Positions 38,530-48,435 of a stretch of 64,000 nt of DNA are shown piece after piece. The notes beneath the pieces are model-generated. The model made no database searches and had not been told where the DNA came from. It saw only the letters and a list, made by a program, of their open reading frames with translations. How positions within the stretch are numbered: position 1 is the first letter of the stretch; the number at the start of each line of letters is the position of its first letter. A program made the position numbers and the translations under genes. Origin of the DNA: Formicarius rufipectus (Eukaryota > Chordata > Aves > Passeriformes > Formicariidae); NCBI GenBank assembly GCA_013399695.1, contig VXAU01003502.1, forward strand, positions 603,031-667,030, in the 5' to 3' direction.

Positions 38530-38904
38530 TGTGGTAGTTGATTCTACACTGAATCTGGGGCTATAATTCTATTTTTCTCTCACTCTCTCTCTTTACTTCT
38601 TCTTCTCCTCCTTCTAATTTTCTTTTCTTGATATTTGGGTAACTTAAACCTGCCTGGGTTGGAATTTGCTGAGTCAGTGCTTTGTCAAATGCTTTATGTT
38701 GATTGAATGTTTGCTTTAAACTTTTGCCACGTTCCCTTATTTTCCAAAGTTTGCCAGTAAAAGTATATAATTTTGACCTCCCTTCCCATGTGCAGCCTCA
38801 GAGTATAAAAGAACCTAAGACTCCTCAGGAGGGTTTTGGTGCCTTACGTATTTTTGGAGTAAAAATCCTTCCATGAGCTCATGGGTCGAGCCTGGGGTCT
38901 TACA
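38530..38904 (+). mobile_element. Possible LTR-like segment with TATA box
   Basis: Opens TGTGGTAGTTGATTCTAC and could close at GGGGTCTTACA. It contains a pyrimidine-rich block at about 38570-38630, then a strong TATAAAAG (38804-38811) followed by a terminal part of about 90 bp. The layout resembles an avian ERV LTR, but the flanks show no target-site duplication and no AATAAA was seen (only AGTAAA). Both boundaries are provisional. Confidence 0.35.
38804..38811 (+). promoter_or_regulatory. TATA-box-like element
   Basis: TATAAAAG in the context GAGTATAAAAGAACC, within the 38530-38904 LTR candidate. No transcript evidence is visible in sequence alone. Confidence 0.4.
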
Positions 38905-40407
38905 CCTGAATACTTTCTTTTAGTTCCTCAGACAGTATTTCATTATCAGAGATTTTGTGTACGTGATACTATACAGACAGGTAACATATATGTGTTTTGA
39001 GTCCATTTCCCATGTTCCATAAGCCCAGTTGTAGTACAGTATTTCCTATGTTCCAGGGAGAAGTCCAGAGAGTCCACACTGAGGTGTCCATTTTGTGATT
39101 TCAGTGTTCAGGGGGTATAAGTCAGCAAGTTCTTCAAGTGCAGGGTTGAGAAGGGTTAAACTGGAAACTGAGTTTTTTTGTGTGTTAACAGTAAGTTGAC
39201 ACAGGTCACAGAAAAGGTCTGCAACAATCTACTGGCTGTTTTAACTGTTAAGATTTAATATAGCACCATTCAATCTGCCATCAATTTAATTTTCCAAATA
39301 GAATTTAAGAAGTAAACATAGAATCAAATAGTATATTTTCACACAATTTTTCTTCAGGACACCTGAAATTCCCTAGCAGATATGCAGGAATTTCGAAATA
39401 AAACAGCAAAATAATTATTTATTTGTTTTGATTTTGAGTACACAGTTACTAGGCTGAAAAAAATAAACTATGGAGAAACACAGTTCTTCCCGTTCTTGTC
39501 AAATTTTGACTCTATGCTCATCAGTATAATTTCTTAGTACTTTCCCACCTGAAGCAATTCTAACAGCTGAGGTGTGCAGGGTTTATTGTATTGGGGGGTG
39601 TTGTTCAGTGCTGTGTGTTGATGTCCACTTTATTGAAGAATGCCTGGTCACAGAAATACCCCTTTCAGTGACAGCAAAAGAGGCAGCAGTGTTTCCAAAA
39701 ACCATTTGCCCTGATGGGGGATCATTCCACAGCTGGGAGGACTTCCCAAAGAACCCTCCACCTTGGTGCATGAGCATCCTCTATGGCAAAGGACTGAAGG
39801 TGACCACTGAAGAGGTATGAACATCACAACTCCTCCACTAATCTGGACTGGCTGGTTCTTTTTCTCCCAAAGCTGCTTCCTCTAGCCTATGAGATGTTCC
39901 CTGTAGCCTCCCAGTGCTCACCACCACCTTTACTCCTTCCACACGAAGGTTTCACTTAAAGAGTATCTGGAGGTGTAAACAGGCCCTCGATGCTACGCAG
40001 TGCTAGATATTCCCATGAGCTGTAAGGAAAGAGAAAATAATTTCAACTCAAAATCTTCTATGTAAATCTGCACTGACTTTGATCACTGTTGCTCTTCCAT
40101 TTACAGAAGTGTAAAGATTTCGACAAGTACAGGAAATATCCTATATATTGCTCTAAAGACTTGAGCTTTAGAATGAAGTTCATTGTGGAATATAGAAAGG
40201 GACAACCCAGGGACATTTTACTGGGAAAAAGAAGGCATTCATGAGCCTCGGGTCTTCCTGGTGTCAGAGCTTTCCTGTTCACATGGCAACAAGCCATACA
40301 CTTACCCCCTGCCTCCACCCAAGCCTGTCTGCATTGTTTAGTGACGGATTTTTACTGCTCTAAAACACATTTTGAACTGATACCACTGACTGCACAAAAG
40401 TCTTTCT
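38905..40407. other. Unique DNA, nothing recognised
   Basis: An 82-codon plus frame (39572-39820) overlaps a 64-codon minus frame. No domain recognised. Confidence 0.4.
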
Positions 40408-40450
40408 GAGCCCCCTTCCAACCTGAGTTATCCCATGATCCTATGATTGC
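40408..40450 (+). mobile_element. Very short CR1 3' tail
   Basis: GCCCCCTTCCAACCTGAG followed by CATGATCCTATGATTG resembles the last 40 bases of plus-strand CR1, with the near-octamer end. The upstream part of the element is either missing or too diverged to see. Confidence 0.5.
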
Positions 40451-41727
40451 ATAATGATTTTGACAGTCATCAAGCAAAATACTGCTTGTAGTAAGATGAA
40501 CTTCAGATGCAACCTGGGGTATTTATAGAGGGTAAGTCACTAGTGAAGTACAGCTGTCTCTGTGTTTGAGCACTCTGATTTAGCTGCATTGGCTCATGGC
40601 ACTTGTACATTCACATAGGCAAATGGGACTGTCTGATGCTGTCCTTTTCACAGTTTCAAATACAAGCAGCTGGGAAAGCCCATACTTAGTCATCTGCCTG
40701 GTTGTCTCCTTCCAGTAACTTTACAGAATGCCCATATGTTACCCTGTCAAAAATGTCATTGCTGTTATCCACTGAGAGCAAAGAAACAGCAAGAAGAATG
40801 TTCAAGGAGTCTGATGCTGAACAAGATCTTCTTTAAGTAACCCACGTTCTAATGTGTTCTATCACTAAACACATTTTTAGCCACTAAAATGCAGTTTGAT
40901 TATTTAACAAATGAAAAACATACAGTTCTATAATGCTGTTACATATTTTTCTTAACACAAATATTTGTTTAAATTTCTCCAAGTAGCTGAGTAATATCCT
41001 GTCTTTCACACAATGATTTATTTTCCAGTCACAGTAACCAGCCAAGATGTAAACGCATTCCTTTATTTAAGTGTAACAAAACAATATGACACTTACATAG
41101 AACCTGTAAACATTATGTTTACACATTTACATACTTACATATAAAGAGCATATAAACTCTAATACACCTAACAGTAAGTTGTTGGGGCCTTTTAGTGATG
41201 CATATCAGTAAATATGAGAGAGAAATTTGGGTTGTGTCAGTATCATTGCAACCATGAAAGAACTATGAAATCAGCTGAAGAAGTCTCTGAATCAGAGAGG
41301 GTTTTGGGGTGTTTGGTTTGTTGTTGGGATTTTTTAATCTTTAATCTCCATTTCATCAGCTGGAAAAGCAACACAATAGATGCAAACAATCCAGAAGATT
41401 GATGCAAGATTCCATGTCACTGGAAGAGTCACCCAGGATGACAAACATCTGGATCTTCTATTCACTATCAAGCAAAAACTGGTGACAATCCTGTCTGTAG
41501 TGCCAATGAAATAGTGACCCTCAAGGGCTTGAGGAGACTGAGAAAGGCAAGGACCAGAGTACACAGCCTGGACTTCTGGTAAGTAGACACAGTCTGTCCA
41601 GGAAGGTTGAAGGTGGGATTCCACAGGAGACAGCACTGAGGAGAAAAGCTTCTCAGGGAAGCTGTCAGTATCTAAAAAGAGATGTAAGTAAACTGGATCT
41701 AGTCCATCATAGGACCAAAAGGAGATC
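40451..41727. other. Unique DNA, nothing recognised
   Basis: A 131-codon minus frame (41334-41729) ends at the edge of the next CR1. Its translation matches no family I know, and the plus reading shows no convincing CR1 core. Confidence 0.4.
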
Positions 41728-42258
41728 ATGGAATCATAGAACCATAGAATGGCCTGGGCTGGAAAGGACCTTATAGATCATGTAGCTTCAACTTCCCCGC
41801 CATGGGCAGGGACACCTTCTACTAGACCAAGTGGCCTAAAGCCTCATCAAACCTGGCCTTGAATACTTTCAGGGATGGGGAATCCACAATTTCTCTGGGC
41901 AACTTGTGCCAGTGCCTCACCACCATCACAGTGATTAATTTCTTCCTAATACCTAATTTAAATCTCACCTCTTTCAGTTAAAAGCCATTAGCCCTTGTCC
42001 TGTCACTACATCCCCTTGTGAAAAGTGTCTCTCCATCTTGTAGGATCCCTTCAGGTCCTGGAAGTCCACAATTAGGTCACCTGGAAACCTTCACTTCTCC
42101 AGCCTGAATAATCCCAGTTCTTAATCTTTCCTCATAGGAGAGGTGTTCCATTCCTCTAATCATCTTGGTGGCTCTCCTCTGGACTTGCTCAAACAGATCA
42201 ACGTCCTTCCTTTGCTGGAGTGCTCTAGGTGGGGTCTTATGAGGATGGAGTAGATAGG
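41728..42258 (-). mobile_element. CR1 LINE 3' fragment (left arm of inverted pair)
   Basis: The tail ATGGAATCATAGAACCATAG is followed by GGGCTGGAAAGGACCTTATA, CCATGGGCAGGGACACCTTC and reverse-complement ORF2 C-terminal sequence (CTCTAATCATCTTGGTGGC, CTCCTCTGGACTTGCTC). Its 5' side abuts a plus-strand CR1. Confidence 0.95.
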
Positions 42259-42271
42259 GCCCTTGATCTGT

Positions 42272-42666
42272 GAGGAGAGGGTGAGAAAGATGGGCTTGTT
42301 CAGGATCAATTCAAAACAGCTTCAGGGGGACATTACAGCAGCCTGACAGTACCTATAAGTAGGTTTTCAAGCCAAGCTCTTGACAATTGTATATGGCATG
42401 AAGACAAATAACAGTGGTCCTAAACTGTTAAGAAGAAAAGTTCCAACTGCATATAAGAGCTTTTTCAACATCCAAACAGAGAAGTACTGGAAAGGTAGTC
42501 TATAAAGGCTGTGGAATTTTTACTCTTGAAGGTTTTTCAAGGTCTAGCTGCACAAAACTGAGAAACTGAAATAACTTGGTCTGATCTCCTAGCTGATCCT
42601 GCTTTAGTCAGGGCACAGACCAGAGATCTCTGAGGTTCCTTCCAACCAGAATGATTTTGTGATTCT
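42272..42666 (+). mobile_element. Diverged CR1 LINE 3' fragment (right arm of inverted pair)
   Basis: ATGGGCTTGTTCAGGATC corresponds to the LGLFSLE-coding region of CR1 and is followed by GGGGACATTACAGCAGCC and AGTACC. The 3' end is visible as GAGGTTCCTTCCAACCAGAA and TGATTTTGTGATTC. It is much more degraded than the minus copy beside it, so the two are separate insertions of different age rather than one duplicated copy. Confidence 0.78.
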
Positions 42667-43683
42667 CTTGTTGCTGTCATGTTTTTATGCAAACAACAAA
42701 CAAGTTTGATCTGTGTCAAATTCAGGAACCTATGAGGTACAATTCTCTGGGATCATTCAAGAGATATATGAGAGCAGAAGGTCTGGAAGTTACTGAGCTA
42801 TATGTAGCACAGCAAAACATCCTACTGAAGAAGGGAAATACAGAGATTGTTATGATTTCACCAGAAGTATTTAAAGTCTTGAAATTCAGTAAAGAATCAT
42901 ACCAAGTCAGTCTAGAGACCATGGCAATGACAAGGCATAAAGAATGGCATAAGCTTATAAGAATAAAGAAACAAAACAGAAAAAAATCAGTTTCACTTAA
43001 TAGATCATATAAAATCAATTAAAAAAATTTCCCACAAATATGTTTAAAATGTGAAAAACAAAGGAGAGCTTAGGTCTATTAAGACACAATATTACCTGCA
43101 GATCATATAACAGATGATGTGGAGAAGCTTGAACTATTCAGTAGCTGCTTAGATTTTTTATTGGGGCAAAAAAAAGCTTACTCACAATCCATGTGAACCT
43201 CAGCAAGGAGATAAGAATGCAGGCTAGCATGCAAAAAGGGCATAATAAATAATGAATTTGAGTTGGCAAAGCCTGCTGAATTTCACACCAGAAATTATAC
43301 AGAACCTATTTTCCCTAGACCCATTTTCCTAAAAATGGAGATAAGCAAACTCAGAACTTATGTTTTAGAAATTAAATGGATGTGCATATGAATAACAATC
43401 CAACCATTTATAAAAAAATTTTGAAATATGCAACAGTCTGAGCTGTACTTGTATAAGTTGACAGTGTCTGACTTTGATGGAATTATAGAAGTAAACAATC
43501 AGATATGAAATATTACTCATAACTTGAGGCCTGATTAAAAACAACCTATAGGAAAAAGCTTTTATTGAATTCAGCTGTTTTAGAAATCAGGCCAGTTCCT
43601 TTTATACTTAATTTGAAAGACAGTTTATGAAAAAGGTGTTCACTTTTCATTTACTGTAGACCTGCAGTTTCAAAAAGAGGCAA
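42667..43683. other. Unique DNA, nothing recognised
   Basis: Contains an ATG-initiated 111-codon plus frame (42687-43022), Lys-rich near the end, overlapped by a 98-codon minus frame. No domain recognised. Not called as a gene. Confidence 0.4.
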
Positions 43684-43915
43684 CAGATGTACTTCGTATT
43701 AGAAAAAGGTTCTTCACCCAGAGGGTGGTTGGACTCTGGAACAGGCTCTCCTGTACAGGGAAGTACACAAACCTGACAGAGTTCAAGAAGCATTTGGATG
43801 ATACTTTCAGGCACACAGTGTGACTCCTGGAATTGGTCCTGTGCAGGGCCAAGAGTTGGACTCAATGATCCTTGGTAGGTCCCTTCCAACCTGGAATATT
43901 CTGTGATTCTATGAT
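43684..43915 (+). mobile_element. CR1 LINE 3' fragment
   Basis: AGAAAAAGGTTCTTCACCC, AGAGGGTGGTTGGACTCTGG and GAGTTGGACTCAATGATCC lead into CCCTTCCAACCTGG and the octamer-type end TTCTGTGATTCTATGAT. The intact tail indicates a true CR1 3' terminus. Confidence 0.95.
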
Positions 43916-44531
43916 ACTGTTTAATGAGCTAATAGAAAGCCTCTGCACCTTAGTATACCCCAAGTTTACAAAAGTTCTGCATGAGCTACATTTTTATTCC
44001 AAAGCTCGGATCAACCTCCTTTTTAAACTTTATCCTTAATAACTTTCCCATTTTCTCCTATGCAGCCTAAGATACAGAATATATCAATTTGTATTCATCC
44101 TACTTCCAGCTGATTGTGCATGATTAAACACAGAATATTTAATATTTCTATGAGGTACATTCATTTAATGACTCCACAACTAACTAAATGCTGGGACTGA
44201 GAAGCTCCCCTGATAGAGTCCAGAGTATACGATACCTGGTTGCCATTTAGTGCTTTGTTATACGAGTGATCTCAGTGAGCCACTGCCCCAGTCCTTTCAC
44301 ATGTTCAGTTTCCTGAACAAATTAATTAGTTAAATTAACCATTTTGGCACAACTCAGCATAGAAGAGAGACCTAGAATAGAAAAGGGTTTAAATCTGGAC
44401 ATTTTTATTTCAGTTTCACCTTAATTTCATTTAAAGACTGATTTTTGGTAAGTCCTTGCTCCAGATCCTACAAAAATCAGTAGGGATTTTAGGTTATTCC
44501 TTAATTTCTGTTTATTTAAGTTGTCTAGAAC
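43916..44531. other. Unique DNA, nothing recognised
   Basis: Plain AT-rich DNA up to the LINE target-site duplication. Confidence 0.45.
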
Positions 44532-44543
44532 TGAGACATGAAT
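44532..44543. repeat. 12-bp target-site duplication, left copy
   Basis: TGAGACATGAAT, repeated exactly at 44928-44939 on the far side of the LINE fragment. The neighbouring bases differ, so the duplication is exactly 12 bp. Confidence 0.85.
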
Positions 44544-44556
44544 CATTATGGCTAGA

Positions 44557-44570
44557 CTTTGCGAACAAAG
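44557..44570 (-). other. Hairpin with TTCG loop near LINE 3' end
   Basis: On the minus strand the sequence is CTTTGTTCGCAAAG: a perfect 5-bp stem closed by TTCG (UUCG in RNA, a very stable tetraloop sequence class). It lies between the ORF stop and the LINE 3' end. LINE 3' UTR stem-loops often serve as template recognition sites for the RT. That role is inferred here. Confidence 0.6.
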
Positions 44571-44583
44571 ATTTGGGAGGGTT

Positions 44584-44925
44584 TTACCCACGCTTGCTGC
44601 AAGCGCGCTGATGGCTGATAAGGCCAATGCGAGATAGGCAAGTCCGGTTGCAAAAGGCACAGCAGAAAGTTTCTGTAGGTGGCACTGTCAAGGCACGGTT
44701 CTTTCTGCTTTGTCTTTTCTCCTCCAGGCTGATTCTGCGTGTGGTTTCAAAGGAGACAGCAGCGTTATAGATTGTGTGTCTCCATGTCTCCTGATTGGAG
44801 GCCAGAGTGGACCACTGATGGTGGTCAGCATGGCCAAGGCTGAGGTGTTGTTTCAGGCAGTCCTTGTATCTCTTCTTCAGGGCTCCTCTCTTGCGGGAGC
44901 CGGTGGCAAGTTCACCATAGAGCAC
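44584..44925 (-). pseudogene. Non-LTR retrotransposon ORF, C-terminal fragment with C2HC zinc finger
   Basis: 113 codons are uninterrupted down to a TAA at 44584-44586. The first codon is GTG inside the original frame, so this is a truncated ORF without its own ATG. Residues 2-6 read LYGEL. A basic stretch, SRKRGALKKRYKDCLKQ, follows at about residues 10-26. Residues around 47-57 (ETWRHTIYNAA) precede a region rich in Glu/Arg/Lys. The end is a zinc finger with Cys89, Cys92, His105 and Cys109 and the motif CLSRIGLISHQR. In related LINEs this tail follows the RT domain and is thought to bind nucleic acid. No RT catalytic motifs remain, so it cannot mobilise itself. It overlaps a chance plus frame at 44710-44937. 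Confidence 0.8.
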
Positions 44926-44927
44926 AA

Positions 44928-44939
44928 TGAGACATGAAT
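44928..44939. repeat. 12-bp target-site duplication, right copy
   Basis: TGAGACATGAAT, identical to 44532-44543. Confidence 0.85.
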
Positions 44940-45204
44940 ACCCTAATCCTCAATACTACAAACCAAAAGTATTGAGCACATTGCTAGCTGTATAAAAGTC
45001 AATTAAGCTGCAAAAGTTTATTCCAGCAGAGGATCTAACATTCCCTTTAGATAATAAAAATTAAAAAGTGGGATCATCTCATAGCTCTAAGTCTTATTAT
45101 GAGTTTACAGCAGCTCCTGCTGTTTTGAATCCTAAGTATTCAATGCCTTTAAAACCTCTGCAACAGTGTGGATTTTCGTAATGCCAGTCTTGAGAACTAC
45201 TCTC
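44940..45204. other. Unique DNA, possible degraded LTR start
   Basis: The LTR at 45205 may extend leftwards in degraded form (for example the CTCTGCAACAG area), but I could not support a boundary. Confidence 0.35.
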
Positions 45205-45849
45205 CCAGCAGGACCTGTGGCCCCATGGAGAGAGGAAGCCTATGCTGGTGCAGGTGTGCTGGCAGGACTTGTGACCCCATGGGAGGGACCCACAGTGGAG
45301 CAGGTTGTTCCTGAAGGACAGAATCCTGTGGAAGGGATGCACACTGGAGCAGTTCATGAAAAACTGCAGCCCATGGGAAGGACTCATGTCAGAGACGGTA
45401 GTGAAGGACTGTCTCTCATGGGAGAGACCCCACACCAGAGGAGATGAAGAGTGTGAGGAGTTCTCCTGAAAAGAAAGCAGTAGAGACAGCATGTGATGAA
45501 CTGACCACAGGCCCCATTCCCTATCCCCCAGCATTGCTCTCGGGGAAGAAGCAGAGAAACTGGGAGTGAAGCTAAGCCCAGGAAGGGGGCTGGGGTGGGG
45601 GAGGTGGGAAGTGGTTTTAAGATTTGGTTTTATTTCTCATTATTCTGCTCTGATTTGAATGGCAATAAATTAATTTCCCCAAGTCACGTCTGTATTGTCT
45701 ATGACAATAGTAGGTGAGTGATCTTTCCTTTCCCTTAGCTCAACCCACAAACCTTTTGTTCTGTTTTCTCTCCCCTGCCCAGTTGAAGAAGGCAGTCATA
45801 GAGCAGCTTCAGTGGATACCTGGTGTCCAGACAGGGTCAGCTCACCACA
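45205..45849 (+). mobile_element. ERV LTR, 5'-truncated
   Basis: Contains the repeated short modules typical of one avian ERV LTR type: GCAGGACCTGTGGCCCCATG, GCAGGACTTGTGACCCCATG, GGGAGGGACCCACAGTGGAG and similar GACC.CA.GGAGCAG blocks. These are followed by AAGATTTGGTTTTATTTCTC, a polyadenylation signal AATAAA (45664-45669), and an end at GGGTCAGCTCACCACA. The U3 start is missing, so no target-site duplication can be tested. Plus orientation follows from the polyadenylation signal and U5-like end. Frames on both strands within it are artefacts. Confidence 0.75.
45664..45669 (+). terminator. AATAAA polyadenylation signal of ERV LTR
   Basis: GGCAATAAATTAATTTCCCC, positioned about 180 bp from the LTR 3' end, as in the R region of this LTR type. 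Confidence 0.55.
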
Positions 45850-47734
45850 TTTGAGTGAGAGCAGTTACAAACTGCCTTTGAACCTTAGACACTTGTCATC
45901 TCCATGTACTAAGTAAGCTACTTTTGCTGTATTTGGGCTTCCATGGCTAATATTTTTTGTACAAACATGAAGCTCTAGTGCTGTTGCAGATGTTCCATGG
46001 TATTTAAGGCACCTGCATGAGATTAGCTAATGCAACAGAAAATCTGTGGAAAAGCTATGTTGTGCTAGACTTGCAGCCAGTACCAAGCCAGGATACCTTA
46101 GATACTCAAAGACAGTGAACTGTTTTCCAAACGCCAAGTTGAAGTCATAGTCAATGTCATCAAGAGAGCCTATTGAATAGTGAACTCTAGGTGCCTGCTT
46201 TAAGATGAAGTGAACGATTCTATCCAGGGTCCCTTGACTGTAACAAACAGGGACTCTATTCATTCTGCCTAAGCAGATGTTTCTACTGTTTTTTGAGGTG
46301 GCATAGAATTATTATTTGGAGATGCCACTCCAAAGGGCACAGGTTTGCTCTATGACCATTGTCACATCTGCCAGCCATGGTCAGAGGTTTAGGACAGCCT
46401 CAAGGATGTCACATAACACTATGTACAAAAGTACAGCCAGCTGAAAGGAGCTCTAGCTCTCTCCAAACTATAATCAAAGCATAGCCATATGGATAACATA
46501 TAGACATCCACATGGCCACACCATAATTTAAAGAAACTAATTTCAGACTGAGTCCTTCACTGTTTTATCTTAACTCTGGTGTTTACTTTACCAAGCTTGG
46601 TGTACGCAGGTGCCACAGATGAGATCAGCTGAATTCAGAAAACTGTAAGATGACCCAAAACAGTCAACGATGCTTAAGAAAAAGCAACTAGTAGCTGTGT
46701 GTGGAACACAATTAGACTATGACAAGGCCCATTATATGGTATAATGAGAAGCAGTGACAGTCAGTGTAATGAGCAGTGGTGACTAAAGTACATGGTCACA
46801 CTCTTACTGACAGTCTGAGAAATAGAACATGAAATACATGAACCCAGAGACCTAGTGATCTTGAGTCGTGTCTAACTCATCATTAAAACCTCTATGAGTC
46901 ATTAGAACACTAGAAGATATTACATGAACTTTTATTCACTATCTGCTGCAAACTGCATTGTTCAGCTGTTGTTCTGGCTATAAAACTCATTTCTATTAAA
47001 AGATATGAAAAGAGAAATAAAAAAGAAAAACAAGAGTGAGAAACATCTCTGTTTGTCAAGAATAAACTGCCAGTCAGACACTTCTTCTCTGTGGTACATA
47101 CCTGTCAGCTTAGTTAATTAGCAAGTCATCAAAGAAAAAAACTTTTCACCTTCCATACAGCTTCAGTTATAACTATAGCTTGACGGGATGTACTTCAGTT
47201 TAGTCGTATTTGAGATAAACCAAGTTATGCTGTGCAAGAGATTTTTCTCATCATCATTATAAGGAGTAAATGTTACTGAGGCTTTAGCTGCCAAAATCCC
47301 ATGGACCATGGTGAAAATGCTTACTGATTTGTGTCAGCTGTACACTGACAAACCACTCCTGCTCCAGTGAATCATTCTGGACATATCGCTTTTTTTTTTT
47401 ATGGACAGTTGGTCTACTAAAGGATTTTTGCAGTGTGGCAGAGGAATATTGTGGATTAAAGAGGTGTTGTGGGGTCTTGTGTGTTTAACAGGGTTGACCT
47501 CAGCTACCAAGTATGGGATTTGATTTGATCTGATCTGATGGCCCCATCTGATCTGTGTTTCTATACAAGAGTAGAGCCCATGTATCTGCACTGATTATTG
47601 TTTGCCTATAAGCTTTTTTAAACTTCTTTTCTAGCCTACAAGTAACACCAGCAAAACTTCCAACCTCAGCAGAGACTTCAGAAGAACAAATAGCTCCTGT
47701 GTGAGCACTGGCTCTTGCCAAAGCGCATATATCA
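45850..47734. other. Unrecognised DNA between two ERV LTRs
   Basis: About 1.9 kb with no gag, pol or env similarity that I can see, so the flanking LTRs are not clearly the two ends of one provirus. A 78-codon minus frame (46027-46263) has no recognised domain. A GATCTGATCTGATGG-type short repetition occurs near 47521-47558, preceded by GGGTTGACCTCAGCTACC, which faintly resembles an LTR terminus. Confidence 0.4.
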
Positions 47735-47911
47735 TGGGTTTCTGTAGCTGAATTTTAGTAGAAGGGGGGGCTTCCAGGATGGTTTCTGTTAGAAGCTGCT
47801 AGAAGCTTCTCCTCTCCTGTGGAGCCAATGACAGCCAGGTCCAGGAGGGACTTCCTGCTGGTGGACAGAGTTGAGCCAATTAAGAATCATAGTCATGCCT
47901 CTGTGATAACA

Positions 47912-47919
47912 TATTTAAG
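47912..47919 (+). promoter_or_regulatory. TATA-like box of ERV LTR
   Basis: TATTTAAG in GATAACATATTTAAGAA. Its placement about 370 bp upstream of AATAAA fits a U3/R layout. Strength cannot be judged from sequence. Confidence 0.5.
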
Positions 47920-48285
47920 AATTAGGAGTGTGGGGCAGTTGGAAATTCCAGCCATGAGATAACAACGCAGAGTGAGAGAGACCAAGGTTGGAGCAGGAGG
48001 AGGTGAAGGAGGGACCCCACACTGGAGCAGGGTGGGGGAAGGACTGAAAGCTATTTCCCACCCCTCCCTGCAGACCATGGAGATCCATCAGGGTGCAGAG
48101 ACCCCCCTGCAGCCCCTGGAGAAGCAGGTGGATGCCTGAAGGAGCTGTTGCCCTGTGGGAGGCCCAGGANCTCCCTCAAACTGCTGCAAAGAGGGAAGAG
48201 TGAGAGGAGAGAGGTGTTCTTAAGACTGACTTATTTCTTATTTTTTAGTTTTATTACTTTTAGTTCTATTTCTTATCTTGTTAGT

Positions 48286-48291
48286 AATAAA
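48286..48291 (+). terminator. AATAAA polyadenylation signal of ERV LTR
   Basis: GTTAGTAATAAATTTCAG in a T-rich context, in the expected R position of the 47735-48435 LTR. Confidence 0.55.
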
Positions 48292-48435
48292 TTTCAGTAT
48301 TTAGCTACTCTGTGTTTGTTTTGGCATTATCTCTCAGCTAGTTTTTTTTTCTTCTCACCTTTCCTCCTTTTCCTTTCCCTCTGGGAAAGGGGGGCCTGGA
48401 TGTTTGGGTGGACACCAGGTGAAAACTGCCATAAC

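Larger units (their letters stand above)
44544..44927 (-). mobile_element. 5'-truncated non-CR1 LINE with intact ORF tail
   Basis: A 384-bp insertion bounded by identical 12-bp repeats (44532-44543 and 44928-44939). On the minus strand it carries the last 113 codons of a non-LTR retrotransposon polyprotein (44584-44925). A short 3' UTR of about 40 bases follows, with a stem-loop at 44557-44570, and it ends TAGCCATAATG without a poly-A tail. The duplication marks target-primed reverse transcription and the missing 5' part is normal for a LINE. The protein tail (YGEL...RGA.KKRYKD... plus C-terminal zinc finger) is of a type I know from non-LTR elements of many animals and differs from CR1. I do not name the clade. 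Confidence 0.85.
47735..48435 (+). mobile_element. ERV LTR, near full length
   Basis: Plus-sense LTR of about 700 bp related to that at 45205. Order of signals: GAAGCTGCTAGAAGCTTCTC block, CTCTGTGATAACATATTTAA with a TATA-like TATTTAAG (47912-47919), then GGAGCAGG/GACCCCAC modules, AATAAA (48286-48291), and a right end near TGCCATAACA. The left end is either TGGGTTTCTG (47735) or TGTAGCTGAA (47743). The flanks give no exact duplication, so termini are provisional. An ambiguous base N is present at 48170. The TATA-like box and polyadenylation signal are both in place, so it may once have acted as a promoter. Confidence 0.75.

Noticed and set aside
41334..41729. 131-codon minus frame next to CR1, considered as CR1 ORF2 or an exon
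   Set aside because: Neither strand's translation contains convincing CR1 motifs and no other family is recognisable.
42687..43022. ATG-initiated 111-codon frame just after a CR1
   Set aside because: No recognisable domain, a 98-codon minus frame overlaps it and there is no promoter or splice context. Not enough to call a gene.
44710..44937. 75-codon plus frame
   Set aside because: It is the opposite-strand shadow of the LINE ORF tail at 44584-44925.
45097..45534. 145-codon minus and 93-codon plus frames
   Set aside because: They lie mostly in the GGAGCAG-module part of an ERV LTR. The repeated modules keep frames open by chance.
47485..47512. GGGTTGACCTCAGCTACC, resembling the start of the 16962 LTR
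   Set aside because: Only about 18 bases are similar and the following sequence does not continue the LTR. Too short to call.
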